Assembly: GCF_002243645.1 (NCBI RefSeq)
Contig: NZ_CP017704.1
Coordinates: 2,746,001 to 2,810,000, forward strand
Source: Peribacillus simplex NBRC 15720 = DSM 1321
GTDB taxonomy: Bacteria; Bacillota; Bacilli; Bacillales; DSM-1321
Reading direction: 5' to 3'
DNA: 64,000 bases
The position numbers were made by a program, and so were the translations under genes. Position 1 is the stretch's first letter, and each line of letters begins with the position of its first letter. The notes under the pieces were generated by a model. That model was given only the letters and a program-made list of their open reading frames with translations, did not search any database and was not told the origin of the DNA. This document shows, one piece after another, positions 35,022 to 44,669 of the stretch.

Positions 35022-36176
35022 ATGAGTGAAAAGGAAGACTTAGCGAAACAAAAGGCAGAAGCAGCGGCCAAGGCGAAGGCTGCAGCACTGGCCCGAAAAC
35101 AGGCGAAAGAAGAAGCTGCGGAAAAGCCGGAAGGCGAAACGGATATGGCGAAACAAAAGGCAGAAGCAGCGGCCAAGGCGAAGGCTGCAGCACTGGCCCG
35201 AAAACGGGCGAAAGAAGAAGCTGCGGAAAAGCCGGAAGGCGAAACGGATATGGCGAAACAAAAGGCAGAAGCAGCGGCCAAGGCGAAGGCTGCAGCACTG
35301 GCCCGAAAACAGGCGAAAGAAGAAGCTGCGGAAAAGCCGGAAGGCGAAACGGATATGGCGAAACAAAAGGCAGAAGCAGCGGCCAAGGCGAAGGCTGCAG
35401 CACTGGCCCGAAAACAGGCGAAAGAAGAAGCTGCGGAAAAGCCGGAAGGCGAAACGGATATGGCGAAACAAAAGGCAGAAGCAGCGGCCAAGGCGAAGGC
35501 AGCGGCATTGGCCCGAAAACAGGCGAAAGAAGAAGCTGCGGAAAAACCGGAAGGCGAAATGGATGCAGCGAAGCAAAAGGCAGCAGCAGCGGCCAAGGCG
35601 AAGGCAGCCGCCGCTGCCAAAGCGAAAGCGGCGGCTGCTGCGAAGACCAGGACTGCTGTAAAGGAAAGCAAGGAAGTTAACACTCCTAGCGAACTTTCAC
35701 CAAATCAGTCGAAACTCGATCAAATTGTTTCTGCTATTGAAAGCCATGTAGGACAAGGGGCATTATTAGAACACTATATTAATATATTATCAAAAGATGT
35801 ACCCACTTTAGTGGCTAATCCGGATACATATTTTTCAATAGCAAAATTTCTGCGGTATGATGAGCAGCTTAACTTTTCGTATTTATCGGAACTTCATGGT
35901 ACGGATTTTGAATCCCATATGGAAATCTATGTACATTTACATTCATTCAAAATGAACCAATCAGTTGCCTTGAAGGTGAAGCTTGATAGGGATTCCCCCG
36001 TTATTCCATCATTGGTCCCATTATGGTCAGGAGCAAATTGGCCAGAATGTGAGGCGTATGATTTATTAGGTATTTACTTTAATGAACACCCTGATTTAAA
36101 GCGGATTTTACTTGGTGAAGAATGGAAAGGGTATCCCCTTAGAAAAGATTATCAGCCTTATGATGTGGAGGTGTAA
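35022..36176 (+). CDS. nuoC: NADH-quinone oxidoreductase subunit C with Ala/Lys-rich repeat extension
   Basis: NuoC is a hydrophilic connecting subunit of complex I. The product is 384 aa. Only about residues 225-384 are the NuoC core, ending in EAYDLLGIYFNEHPDLKRILL and GYPLRKDYQPYDVEV. Before it come five 35-residue repeats starting AKQKAEAAAKAKAAALARK and ending EEAAEKPEGETD, then a degenerate Ala/Lys tract. The repeats predict a long charged helix. Bacillus NuoC proteins often have a shorter lysine/alanine-rich extension; here it is expanded. Start ATG 35022 directly follows the nuoB stop. Confidence 0.93.
   Translation: MSEKEDLAKQKAEAAAKAKAAALARKQAKEEAAEKPEGETDMAKQKAEAAAKAKAAALARKRAKEEAAEKPEGETDMAKQKAEAAAKAKAAALARKQAKEEAAEKPEGETDMAKQKAEAAAKAKAAALARKQAKEEAAEKPEGETDMAKQKAEAAAKAKAAALARKQAKEEAAEKPEGEMDAAKQKAAAAAKAKAAAAAKAKAAAAAKTRTAVKESKEVNTPSELSPNQSKLDQIVSAIESHVGQGALLEHYINILSKDVPTLVANPDTYFSIAKFLRYDEQLNFSYLSELHGTDFESHMEIYVHLHSFKMNQSVALKVKLDRDSPVIPSLVPLWSGANWPECEAYDLLGIYFNEHPDLKRILLGEEWKGYPLRKDYQPYDVEV
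35040..35564 (+). repeat. Five tandem 105-bp in-frame repeats in nuoC
   Basis: Units run 35040-35144, 35145-35249, 35250-35354, 35355-35459 and 35460-35564. Units 1-4 are almost identical at the DNA level; unit 2 has CGG for CAG in one codon, and unit 5 has a few changes (GCAGCGGCATTGGCC). Near-identity of synonymous positions points to recent expansion by slippage or recombination. The number is likely to vary between strains. Confidence 0.97.
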
Positions 36177-36181
36177 GCCCA

Positions 36182-37279
36182 ATGTTAAGGACGGAAGAAA
36201 TGCTTCTCAATGTCGGGCCGCAGCATCCGAGTACACATGGTGTTTTTCGGCTTGTCATCAAGATTGACGGTGAAATTATAAAAGAGGCTACACCTGTCAT
36301 TGGGTATCTGCATCGCGGTACGGAAAAGCTAGCGGAAAATCTGCAATATACACAAATAATCCCATATACCGATCGGCTCGATTATCTAGCGGCAATGACA
36401 AATAATTATGTGCTTTGCCATGCTGTTGAGACAATGATGGGGGTGGAGATTCCCGAAAGGGCAGAATATTTGCGGGTTATCGCAATGGAATTGGGCAGAG
36501 TTGCAAGCCACCTTGTCTGGTGGGGTACATACTTGCTGGATATAGGTGCGACGAGCCCTTTCCTATATGCCTTTCGAGAGCGTGAAATGATCGTTAATTT
36601 ATTGACTGAATTGTCAGGGGCACGCCTTACATTCAATTATATGCGTGTCGGAGGTGTGAAATGGGATGCTCCCGAAGAATGGATTGCGAAGGTCGCCGAG
36701 TTTGTCCCTTATATGAGGGAGCAGCTTGCCGGTTACCATGAGCTTGTGACAGGGAATGAAATCTTTGTTAATCGGGTTAAAGGGGTGGGCATCTATACGA
36801 AGGAAGAAGCCTTGCAGTATTCGCTTAGCGGTGCCAACTTAAGGTGTACAGGTGTGAAATGGGATTTACGAAAAAATGAACCATATTCCATTTACGACAG
36901 GTTTACATTTGATGTTCCTACAAGGGAAGAGGGTGATGCCTTTTCACGCTATCACTGTAGAATGGAAGAAATCGAAGAATCACTCAAAATCATCGAGCAG
37001 GCTGTTGAGCAATTTCCAGAAGGGCCGGTCCTTGCTAAGGTTCCTAAAATAATAAAGGTTCCTAAGGGTGAAGCATTTGTCCGAATAGAATCACCAAGAG
37101 GGGAAATCGGCTGTTATATCGCGAGTGAAGGGAAAAAGGAGCCATACCGTTTGAAATTTCGCAGACCTTCTTTTTATAATCTGCAAATTCTTCCGAAATT
37201 ATTGGAAGGGGAAAATATGGCGAACTTGATAACTATATTAGGTGCAATCGATATCGTTTTAGGGGAGGTGGATGGATAA
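36182..37279 (+). CDS. nuoD: NADH-quinone oxidoreductase subunit D
   Basis: NuoD forms much of the quinone-binding site in the peripheral arm. The product is 365 aa. It has the start GPQHPSTHGVFRL, the HRGTEKL and DRLDYL segments, and a NiFe-hydrogenase-like fold, with the quinone-site histidine in the first motif. It is separate from NuoC, as in most Bacillus. GGAGGTG at the end of nuoC serves as ribosome site. Confidence 0.96.
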   Translation: MLRTEEMLLNVGPQHPSTHGVFRLVIKIDGEIIKEATPVIGYLHRGTEKLAENLQYTQIIPYTDRLDYLAAMTNNYVLCHAVETMMGVEIPERAEYLRVIAMELGRVASHLVWWGTYLLDIGATSPFLYAFREREMIVNLLTELSGARLTFNYMRVGGVKWDAPEEWIAKVAEFVPYMREQLAGYHELVTGNEIFVNRVKGVGIYTKEEALQYSLSGANLRCTGVKWDLRKNEPYSIYDRFTFDVPTREEGDAFSRYHCRMEEIEESLKIIEQAVEQFPEGPVLAKVPKIIKVPKGEAFVRIESPRGEIGCYIASEGKKEPYRLKFRRPSFYNLQILPKLLEGENMANLITILGAIDIVLGEVDG

Positions 37280-38287
37280 ATGATCAAGGATCTTCTCCAC
37301 TCCGCTCCAAGTCTACTGAATTTTGGCATTTTTTTTGGTTTGGCAGTCCTGCTCCTGTTCGTCGTATTAGGGTTTGTAACCTATGGAATCCTTTCAGAGC
37401 GGAAAATCATGGGATTCATGCAGATGCGTGTTGGCCCAAACCAAATTGGGGGGAAATGGGGTCTCTTGCAGACCGTTGCTGATGTTTTGAAACTCCTGAT
37501 CAAGGAAGATACGATACCCAAAAAAGCTGATAAGCCGTTATATATTTTAGCTCCGGTAATTGCTTTTGCACCTGCTTTCATGGTCCTTGCCACCTTGCCG
37601 TTCACCGATGCCTTCCAATTTGCTGATATAGGTGTCGGACTGCTTTATTATATTGCGATTTCGGGCATATCGACCATCGGCATCGTCACTGCGGGCTGGG
37701 CATCCAATAATAAATATTCTTTGATTGGCGGAATGAGAGCAGCCGCGCAAATGATATCTTATGAGATCCCTCTGGTGATGTCGCTAGTGGGAATCGTCCT
37801 CATAACAGGCAGTTTAAACTTGAATGATATAGTTGCAGCCCAGGAAAAGATTTGGTTCATTTTTCTTCAGCCGATTGCGTTTATCGTGTTTTTTATTGCA
37901 TCGGTTGCCGAGTTGAACAGGGTTCCTTTTGACCTTCCGGAAGCGGAATCCGAACTTGTTGCAGGCTATCATGTTGAATACTCTGGATTTCGCTGGGCCT
38001 TCTTTATGTTATCCGAATATGTGTATATGTTTGCAATGGCAACGCTAACCACTGTATTATTTTTAGGAGGATGGAATTCTATTCCGTTTTTGGATTTTAT
38101 TCCGGCAGCCATCTGGTTCGGTCTGAAGTTCAGTGCCGTATTCTATGTATTGGTCTGGATTCGTGTAACCTTTCCTCGTATAAGGGCCGATCAATTGATG
38201 GAATTCGGATGGAAAGTGCTGCTTCCGGTTGCATTAGCGAATATATTTTTGACGGCACTAATAAAAGAATTGATTAACCTTTTTTAA
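37280..38287 (+). CDS. nuoH: NADH-quinone oxidoreductase subunit H
   Basis: NuoH is the membrane subunit that carries the quinone tunnel and couples redox to proton movement. The product is 335 aa with about eight spans. Conserved signatures are GERKIMGFMQMRVGPNQIG-like SERKIMGFMQMRVGPNQ and AELNRVPFDLPEAESELVAG. It starts immediately after the nuoD stop, behind GGGGAGGTGGATGG. Confidence 0.96.
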   Translation: MIKDLLHSAPSLLNFGIFFGLAVLLLFVVLGFVTYGILSERKIMGFMQMRVGPNQIGGKWGLLQTVADVLKLLIKEDTIPKKADKPLYILAPVIAFAPAFMVLATLPFTDAFQFADIGVGLLYYIAISGISTIGIVTAGWASNNKYSLIGGMRAAAQMISYEIPLVMSLVGIVLITGSLNLNDIVAAQEKIWFIFLQPIAFIVFFIASVAELNRVPFDLPEAESELVAGYHVEYSGFRWAFFMLSEYVYMFAMATLTTVLFLGGWNSIPFLDFIPAAIWFGLKFSAVFYVLVWIRVTFPRIRADQLMEFGWKVLLPVALANIFLTALIKELINLF

Positions 38288-38320
38288 AAACTTAAGCTGG
38301 TCGGAAAGCGAGGGATTTAT

Positions 38321-38740
38321 ATGCTTGGTTTAGCAAAAGGTTTAACCTATACATTAAAGAACTTGACGAGGAAAAAAGTGACCTATGACTACCCGAATGA
38401 GCCGCTTCCGCTCCCTGACCGATTCCGCGGAATCCAAAAATTCTATCCTGAAAAGTGTATTGTATGCAATCAATGCGTGACGATTTGTCCAACGGATTGT
38501 ATTCAATTAACTGGTAAGAAACATCCGGACCCGTCAAAAAAAGGGAAAATAATCGATACGTATGACATCAATTTCGAGATTTGCATTTTATGTGATTTAT
38601 GTACGGAGGTCTGCCCTACAGAAGCAATCGTGATGACGAATCAATTCGAGCTGGCCGAGTATAGCCGTGATCATCTATTTAAAAATCTGGAGTGGCTGGA
38701 TGAAAATGATGAAAATATCCGGAAGGTGAATAAAGTATGA
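38321..38740 (+). CDS. nuoI: NADH-quinone oxidoreductase subunit I
   Basis: NuoI carries two [4Fe-4S] clusters (N6a and N6b). The product is 139 aa with two ferredoxin motifs, CIVCNQCVTICPTDC and CILCDLCTEVCPTEA. It ends in ATGA overlap with nuoJ. The ribosome site before ATG 38321 is GCGAGGGATTT. In this complex, which has no NuoEFG, NuoI may be close to where an unknown donor enters; that is inference. Confidence 0.95.
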   Translation: MLGLAKGLTYTLKNLTRKKVTYDYPNEPLPLPDRFRGIQKFYPEKCIVCNQCVTICPTDCIQLTGKKHPDPSKKGKIIDTYDINFEICILCDLCTEVCPTEAIVMTNQFELAEYSRDHLFKNLEWLDENDENIRKVNKV

Positions 38741-39255
38741 GTTTGTCGGGTGAATTAATTGCCTTTATTGGTTTGGCACTCGTCGCGATAGTAGGCGGGG
38801 TGCTGCTGATTACCTTAACAAAAGTGGTGCACATGGTAATTGCACTTGTTTTTACTTTCTTGGGCATTGCAGGAATTTATATGTTGCTTTCGGCCGAGTT
38901 TGTCGCCATTGTCCAAATCCTTATTTATTCAGGTGCAATTACGATCGTGATGCTATTCGGGATTATGCTGACAAAACACCAAGAAAATGATGCACCCGCT
39001 AAAGGGGGCTGGGGGAATTTCTCCTTGCTGGCAGCGATTGCGGGATTTGCTGTGGCGGTTTATCTGGGGATTTATAATCTGGATATACCTGTACAGCCAA
39101 CGGCTTTGCATGAGGAAAATACGAAGCAAATAGGAATCGAACTTTTTTCAAAATATGTGATTCCATTTGAAGTGATGTCGGTACTCCTGCTTGTTGCTTT
39201 AGTCGGTGCAATCGTATTGGCTAAAAAAGATGATGAGGAGGGAGATCGATCATGA
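38737..39255 (+). CDS. nuoJ: NADH-quinone oxidoreductase subunit J
   Basis: NuoJ is a small membrane subunit of the proton-translocating arm. The product is 172 aa with five spans. The glycine-rich span [17 protein letters not shown] is characteristic. It overlaps nuoI and nuoK by four bases each. Confidence 0.94.
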   Translation: MSLSGELIAFIGLALVAIVGGVLLITLTKVVHMVIALVFTFLGIAGIYMLLSAEFVAIVQILIYSGAITIVMLFGIMLTKHQENDAPAKGGWGNFSLLAAIAGFAVAVYLGIYNLDIPVQPTALHEENTKQIGIELFSKYVIPFEVMSVLLLVALVGAIVLAKKDDEEGDRS

Positions 39256-39566
39256 CGGGAGTTCCCTTGTCGGCTTACCTTGTATTGGCACTCGTTTTAT
39301 TTTGTATAGGGCTGTATGGTGCCTTGACGAAAAGAAATGCGGTCATTGTTTTGATTTCAATCGAGCTGATGCTGAACGCTGCGAATATCAATTTAGTTGC
39401 CTTCAGTAAATTCGGGGTAACGCCATCCATTACGGGTCAAGTTTTTTCCTTATTTACGATTACGATCGCTGCGGCCGAGGCGGCTGTAGGGCTGGCTATA
39501 CTAATGTCCCTTTATCGCAATCGGAAGACGGTCAATGTCGATGAAATGGAAATTATGAAGCATTGA
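39252..39566 (+). CDS. nuoK: NADH-quinone oxidoreductase subunit K
   Basis: NuoK is a three-span subunit with membrane glutamates involved in proton transfer. The product is 104 aa. The conserved [13 protein letters not shown] and [20 protein letters not shown] segments hold these glutamates. GATGAGGAGGGAGATCG supplies the ribosome site. Confidence 0.95.
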   Translation: MTGVPLSAYLVLALVLFCIGLYGALTKRNAVIVLISIELMLNAANINLVAFSKFGVTPSITGQVFSLFTITIAAAEAAVGLAILMSLYRNRKTVNVDEMEIMKH

Positions 39567-39600
39567 AGGTTTATATAAATGAAGAAGGGGATTTGATACG

Positions 39601-41472
39601 ATGATGGAGCACGCATGGCTCATACCGATCTTTCCACTCGTCACGTTTCTGGTTCTGCTTCTATCAGGCGGGCGGTTGCGGGAACGAGGGGCTTTTATAG
39701 GAATAATATGTACATTGGCTTCGTTTGTTTTATCGTTGCTTGTCCTGATAGAACGATTTAAAGAACCTACTTATAATATATCGATAGATTGGCTTTCCTT
39801 CGGAGGGACGCAACTTACAGCTGGCTTCGAAATCAATCAGCTTAATGCCTTGATGCTTGTGGTCGTTTCCCTTGTCAGCCTGCTTGTCCAGATATATTCG
39901 AAGGGGTATATGAAGGGTGAAGTGCGATTCTCCATTTTTTATGCTTATCTGGGCTTCTTCACCTTTGCCATGCTTGGACTTGTCATGGCACCTAATTTAT
40001 TACAACTTTATATCTTCTGGGAACTGGTAGGGGTGGGTTCTTTCCTGCTCATTGGGTTTTACTTTTATAAACTGGAAGCTAAGGCTGCAGCAAAGAAGGC
40101 ATTCATCATGACCAGGGTTGGGGATGTAGGACTCTTAATCGGCATCATTCTTCTATTCTGGGAAACAGGCAGCTTTGAATATGGAGAGATCTTTCAAGCT
40201 GTTCAATCGGGCATGATATCAAGTGGAAAACTGACTTTAATCGCTATTTTGATTTTTATCGGTGCGGTTGGGAAGTCTGGACAATTTCCACTTCACACAT
40301 GGCTTCCAGATGCAATGGAAGGCCCGACTCCGGTTTCCGCATTGATACACGCAGCAACCATGGTTGCTGCAGGGGTTTACCTGGTGGCAGCCATGTTTCC
40401 GTTATTCATGGCTAGTGAAGCAGCGATGCAGGTCGTAGCAATAACAGGCGGAATTACAGCCATATTTGCCGCAAGCATTGCCATAGTGCAAAAGGATGTT
40501 AAGCGTGTATTGGCCTATTCGACAATCTCTCAGCTTGGTTTTATGATGCTTGCTTTGGGTACTTCGGGATATGTGGCCGGGGTGTTTCATTTAATGACCC
40601 ATGCCTTTTTTAAAGCATTGCTGTTTTTGGCAGCAGGCAGTGTTATTCACGCTATACATACACAGGATATGGAAAAGATGGGCGGCCTATGGGGTAAGTT
40701 GAATTGGACTGGGCCGCTGTTCTTGACTGGCACTTTGGCGATATCGGGGTTTCCGTTGCTCTCGGGTTTTTTCAGTAAAGATGAAATTCTAATGGCAGCC
40801 TGGGAGAATGGTAGTTATATATTGTTTGGTCTAGCGGTGGTTACCTCCTTTTTAACTGCGTTTTATATGTTCCGGCTGTTTTTCATGATCTTTGCAGGCG
40901 ATTCGCGCAGTCAAGTAAAACAGGTCAAGGAATCACCTTCCACCATGTTAATTCCCATGCTCATATTGGCTTTGCTTGCTGTAATCGGTGGGTATATCCA
41001 AACACCGTGGTTTGGAACTTTCCTTGGGGAGTGGCTTGTTGAGGGAAATGAAACTCTTCTAGGCGCCAGCCATAGTGAGGGGCCCGTTTGGATAATGTTG
41101 TTGGCCGTGCTTGTATCGCTGGCCGGGATATACCTTGCTTATATGATATACGCTAAAAAGAAGTTACCTCGTGAATGGCTTGTCAAAGAAAACTCCGAGG
41201 TATATAGGGTCTTGGAAAATAAGTATTATATTGATGAGATTTACCATTTTACTGCAGGCTATGCAATCAAAGGCTTTAGTATATTCCTATCTTATATTGA
41301 AAGGTTCATTGTCGGTGGTCTGGTTTCCACTGTAACAAGTTCAATAGAAGGATTGGGGAAAATAGGGTCTAAACTGCAAACGGGACAGGTACAGCAATAT
41401 GGCATGATAGCCTTTCTGGGACTTGCGGTACTGTTGGTGATTTTTGCAGTAACTGGGGGGTATCTAAGATGA
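39601..41472 (+). CDS. nuoL: NADH-quinone oxidoreductase subunit L
   Basis: NuoL is the distal antiporter-like proton pump with the long lateral helix. The product is 623 aa with about 16 spans. Signatures are FWELVGVGSFLLIGFYF with the key glutamate, the lysine-bearing VGKSGQFPLHTWLPDAMEGPTPVSALIHAA, and the histidine HLMTHAFFKALLFLAAGSV. ATG 39601 or ATG 39604 could start it. It overlaps nuoM by four bases. Confidence 0.95.
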   Translation: MMEHAWLIPIFPLVTFLVLLLSGGRLRERGAFIGIICTLASFVLSLLVLIERFKEPTYNISIDWLSFGGTQLTAGFEINQLNALMLVVVSLVSLLVQIYSKGYMKGEVRFSIFYAYLGFFTFAMLGLVMAPNLLQLYIFWELVGVGSFLLIGFYFYKLEAKAAAKKAFIMTRVGDVGLLIGIILLFWETGSFEYGEIFQAVQSGMISSGKLTLIAILIFIGAVGKSGQFPLHTWLPDAMEGPTPVSALIHAATMVAAGVYLVAAMFPLFMASEAAMQVVAITGGITAIFAASIAIVQKDVKRVLAYSTISQLGFMMLALGTSGYVAGVFHLMTHAFFKALLFLAAGSVIHAIHTQDMEKMGGLWGKLNWTGPLFLTGTLAISGFPLLSGFFSKDEILMAAWENGSYILFGLAVVTSFLTAFYMFRLFFMIFAGDSRSQVKQVKESPSTMLIPMLILALLAVIGGYIQTPWFGTFLGEWLVEGNETLLGASHSEGPVWIMLLAVLVSLAGIYLAYMIYAKKKLPREWLVKENSEVYRVLENKYYIDEIYHFTAGYAIKGFSIFLSYIERFIVGGLVSTVTSSIEGLGKIGSKLQTGQVQQYGMIAFLGLAVLLVIFAVTGGYLR

Positions 41473-42992
41473 ATGTCTATTTGCTCTCGCTTTTAGTGTT
41501 TTCACCGCTGCTGGGCATAGTGATGGTTGCCCTTATGCCGAAAAAAGAGGAAAGGACGATTAAACAATTTGGCTTTTTCGGAACACTGCCTCCCCTTTTC
41601 CTATCGTTCTTTCTATGCAGCCAATATTATTCGGGTGTGGCCTTGTCCTTATTTGACATTAAGTTGAATTGGATCAGGTTTGGGAATTTGGAGATGTATG
41701 ATCCCAAGCTCTTCACGGTTGACTTTGAGTTGGGGCTGGATGGATTAAGTCTCATCTTCATATTACTGACAACAATCATTTCATCACTGGCCGCAATCGC
41801 CTCCATTTATATAAGAAAAGAATGGAAAGGGTATTATTTGTTATTTTTGATCTTGGAGATTGGAATGCTCGGTGTCTTCACGGCAGAAAATTTGATCCTT
41901 TTTTTCATCTTTTTTGAAATGACTTTGATTCCTGCTTTCTTTTTAATTGGTAGATGGGGCTTTCTGGAGAGGGAGAAAGCTGCTTATAGTTTTCTGATTT
42001 ATAACGGCATTGGTTCGGCTGTTTTATTGGTGGCCATTTTGATTTTGTTTGCCAGAACAGGGACGACCAACATTGCGGCATTGACACAGATGATGACAAT
42101 GGGCGGTGTTTCGCTTTTTGCACCCATATCCGGTTCGATGAAATATGGTTTATGTCTTGCCTTTCTCGTTGCATTTGCAATAAAGCTGCCCGTCTTTCCC
42201 TTTCACAGCTGGATGGTTCGGGTCCATGCAGAAGCACCTCCATCCATAGTCATGATACATGCGGGTGTACTATTGAAAATAGGGGCATACGGAATCATCC
42301 GGTTTGGAATGGGGATATTTCCTGAACAATATAAAAGCTTGGCCTTTACCATTGTCCTTTTTGGGGTCCTCAGTTTTTTATATGGTGCATTTCTAGCATT
42401 GGTACAAACGGATTTCAAGCTCGTTTTAGCATATTCATCAATTTCACATATGGGTATCGTCATGATGGGGCTGGGTGCATTGAATGAATCGGGCATTCAG
42501 GGAGCCATTTTTCAAGTCATCTCACACGGGCTAATTGCTGCATTGTTGTTTTTCTTGGTGGGTGTGTTGTACGAGCGGACGGGAACCACCATGCTTCCTA
42601 AGCTTGGAGGATTGGCCAAGTCGATGCCGATTTTTTCAGGGTTCATGTTAGCTTGCGGGATGGCTTCACTTGGTTTGCCTGGAATGTCCGGCTTCATCAG
42701 TGAATTCATGGTATTTCTTGGCCTATTCAAGAGTCAGCCGTTGCTTGCGGCAATAGGGGTGATCGGGCTGGTATTAACCGCTGTCTATGTACTGAGGGCG
42801 GTCATGCAGATGACCTTCGGGAAAAATGATAGCTTGATAGAAAAAGAGAAATGGGACCTTAGGAGCTGGGAGTTTTTGCCATCATTAGTTCTTCTCGGTT
42901 TGATAATATCTGTTGGGGTATACCCAAATTTGTTAGGTGGGCCTCTTCAAGGAACGATTGAAGCCATGATGCTTGCTCTAGGGGGGCGATGA
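41469..42992 (+). CDS. nuoM: NADH-quinone oxidoreductase subunit M
   Basis: NuoM is a Mrp-antiporter-like proton-pumping subunit. The product is 507 aa with about 14 spans. Key residues lie in FFEMTLIPAFFLIGRWG (glutamate), AFAIKLPVFPFHSWMVRVHAEAP (lysine), and the HAGVLLKIGAYG histidine region. It overlaps nuoL and stops three bases before nuoN. Confidence 0.95.
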   Translation: MNVYLLSLLVFSPLLGIVMVALMPKKEERTIKQFGFFGTLPPLFLSFFLCSQYYSGVALSLFDIKLNWIRFGNLEMYDPKLFTVDFELGLDGLSLIFILLTTIISSLAAIASIYIRKEWKGYYLLFLILEIGMLGVFTAENLILFFIFFEMTLIPAFFLIGRWGFLEREKAAYSFLIYNGIGSAVLLVAILILFARTGTTNIAALTQMMTMGGVSLFAPISGSMKYGLCLAFLVAFAIKLPVFPFHSWMVRVHAEAPPSIVMIHAGVLLKIGAYGIIRFGMGIFPEQYKSLAFTIVLFGVLSFLYGAFLALVQTDFKLVLAYSSISHMGIVMMGLGALNESGIQGAIFQVISHGLIAALLFFLVGVLYERTGTTMLPKLGGLAKSMPIFSGFMLACGMASLGLPGMSGFISEFMVFLGLFKSQPLLAAIGVIGLVLTAVYVLRAVMQMTFGKNDSLIEKEKWDLRSWEFLPSLVLLGLIISVGVYPNLLGGPLQGTIEAMMLALGGR

Positions 42993-42995
42993 AGG

Positions 42996-44522
42996 ATGGA
43001 TTTGAACACGATGCTTTCTTATGATTGGGGAGCGATGATGCCAGAATTCATCATCCTTGGAACGGCAATGATTCTTTCGTTATTGGATTTATTCTGGCCG
43101 AAGCACTTTAATCGGAGAAGACTGGCATGGCTAGCGCTAACCGGAATCATTTTGGCATGTTTGTCACTGATTAGCCTGCTATCCTTTGAGACAGTCAGTA
43201 TCTTATCCGATACGTTTCGATTAGATTCATTTGCAAAAGCTTTTAAGCTGCTACTATTATTCGGAGCGGCCCTAATCATCCTTCTGGCTGAAGGATATGA
43301 ACCGCAAGAGGGGATGCGGGAGCACCGGGGGGAATTTTATTATCTGTTCCTGACCGCTTTGCTGGGAGCGATGGTCATGTCCTCAAGCGGTGATTTGATA
43401 ACCCTGTTCGTTGGACTGGAACTTCTTTCACTTTCATCTTATATATTAGTCGGAATACGTAAGCATGATCGGAAGTCCAACGAAGCGTCCATGAAGTATG
43501 TGATAAACGGAGGCATTTCCACAGCCATCACTTTATTCGGGATGAGCTATTTATATGGAGTGACCGGTTCCGTCAATCTAGGCGAAATGAGCCGGACGAT
43601 GGCTGCGATGACGGACGGCCAGCTGCAATACATTATGGGCCTCGCTTTCTTCATGGTATTTGTGGGTGTATCCTTCAAGATAGCTGCCGCTCCATTTCAT
43701 ATGTGGGCGCCGGATGTCTATGAGGGGGCACCGACACCGGTCGCAGCCTTCTTGAGTGTAATTTCGAAAATGGCGGGTTTCGTCATCATCCTGCGCATTT
43801 TTCTTTCGTTGTTCCTAACCGCTTCCGGTGATACCTTCGGAGCGCTCGACTTTTTGGAAAAAAATAATATCTATATAGCTTCATTGGCAGGGCTTACGAT
43901 CATCATTGGAAATGTGGTTGCGTTAAGGCAGCAAAATTTAAAACGATTGTTCGCCTATTCAAGCATCGCTCATGCGGGTTATCTGCTTGTAGCGGTGGCA
44001 ACATTGGGCGGGGGATATTTCCTGCTGGATACTGTCTGGTTTTACCTAATGGCTTATGTATTAATGAATATAGGTGTATTTGCAGTCATTCAGCTGCTCT
44101 CCAGTCAAAGTGGGTCAGAGGATATTAGCATTCTTGCAGGACTGGGGAGGAAATCACCGTATCTTGCCACCGCATTCACTGTATTCATTCTGTCGCTTGC
44201 CGGCATTCCCGGGACGACAGGTTTCATTGGCAAACTCAATATTTTTCTTGGAACATTCATAACGGAGCCTGGACATTTTGTCCTTGCGGGAATCATGATT
44301 GCAGGTACCATTGTGTCCTATGTGTATTATTTCGGATTATTGGTGCAGGTCTTTTTCCGACCCATTCATTCAGAGAAGGTCATTAAAATTCGTCCGGGTC
44401 TTTACACCGTGTTGATCATTTGCGTAATAGGCACCATACTTTTCGGGGTGGCGCCAAATATTGCCTTTGATTTTATTCATGATCAATTTGGCGAATTTAC
44501 AGACTTTATTTCGAGTAAATGA
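42996..44522 (+). CDS. nuoN: NADH-quinone oxidoreductase subunit N
   Basis: NuoN is the third antiporter-like subunit of the membrane arm. The product is 508 aa with about 14 spans. Signatures are FVGLELLSLSSYILVGIRK and SFKIAAAPFHMWAPDVYEGAPTPVAAFLS. ATG 42996 follows GGGGGGCGATGAAGG, which overlaps the nuoM stop. It is the last nuo gene; nuoE, nuoF and nuoG are absent from the operon. Confidence 0.95.
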   Translation: MDLNTMLSYDWGAMMPEFIILGTAMILSLLDLFWPKHFNRRRLAWLALTGIILACLSLISLLSFETVSILSDTFRLDSFAKAFKLLLLFGAALIILLAEGYEPQEGMREHRGEFYYLFLTALLGAMVMSSSGDLITLFVGLELLSLSSYILVGIRKHDRKSNEASMKYVINGGISTAITLFGMSYLYGVTGSVNLGEMSRTMAAMTDGQLQYIMGLAFFMVFVGVSFKIAAAPFHMWAPDVYEGAPTPVAAFLSVISKMAGFVIILRIFLSLFLTASGDTFGALDFLEKNNIYIASLAGLTIIIGNVVALRQQNLKRLFAYSSIAHAGYLLVAVATLGGGYFLLDTVWFYLMAYVLMNIGVFAVIQLLSSQSGSEDISILAGLGRKSPYLATAFTVFILSLAGIPGTTGFIGKLNIFLGTFITEPGHFVLAGIMIAGTIVSYVYYFGLLVQVFFRPIHSEKVIKIRPGLYTVLIICVIGTILFGVAPNIAFDFIHDQFGEFTDFISSK

Positions 44523-44536
44523 TATAATGCCTGTAT

Positions 44537-44577
44537 TAGAGGCTTGTTCCATTGGATCAAGCCTCTATTTAAGTTTT
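44537..44577 (+). terminator. nuo operon terminator
   Basis: TAGAGGCTTG pairs with CAAGCCTCTA, with an inner TCC/GGA pairing, followed by a T-rich tail. Confidence 0.88.
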
Positions 44578-44669
44578 AAAAAGATATTTTGTAATTCTTC
44601 CTTTTAAATTCCAAATATGAAGGGGTCTGTGTTAGAATAGAATTCGGGTGTCTTTTAGGAGGTATGTAC

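Noticed and set aside
35040..35564. Regular direct repeats resembling a CRISPR array
   Set aside because: The units are contiguous, 105 bp, in frame and without unique spacers; they are coding repeats in nuoC.
34963..35683. Long antisense open frames (178-231 codons) opposite the nuoC repeats
   Set aside because: They arise because a stop-free repeat unit is copied in all frames. They have no ribosome sites, and their composition is repetitive.
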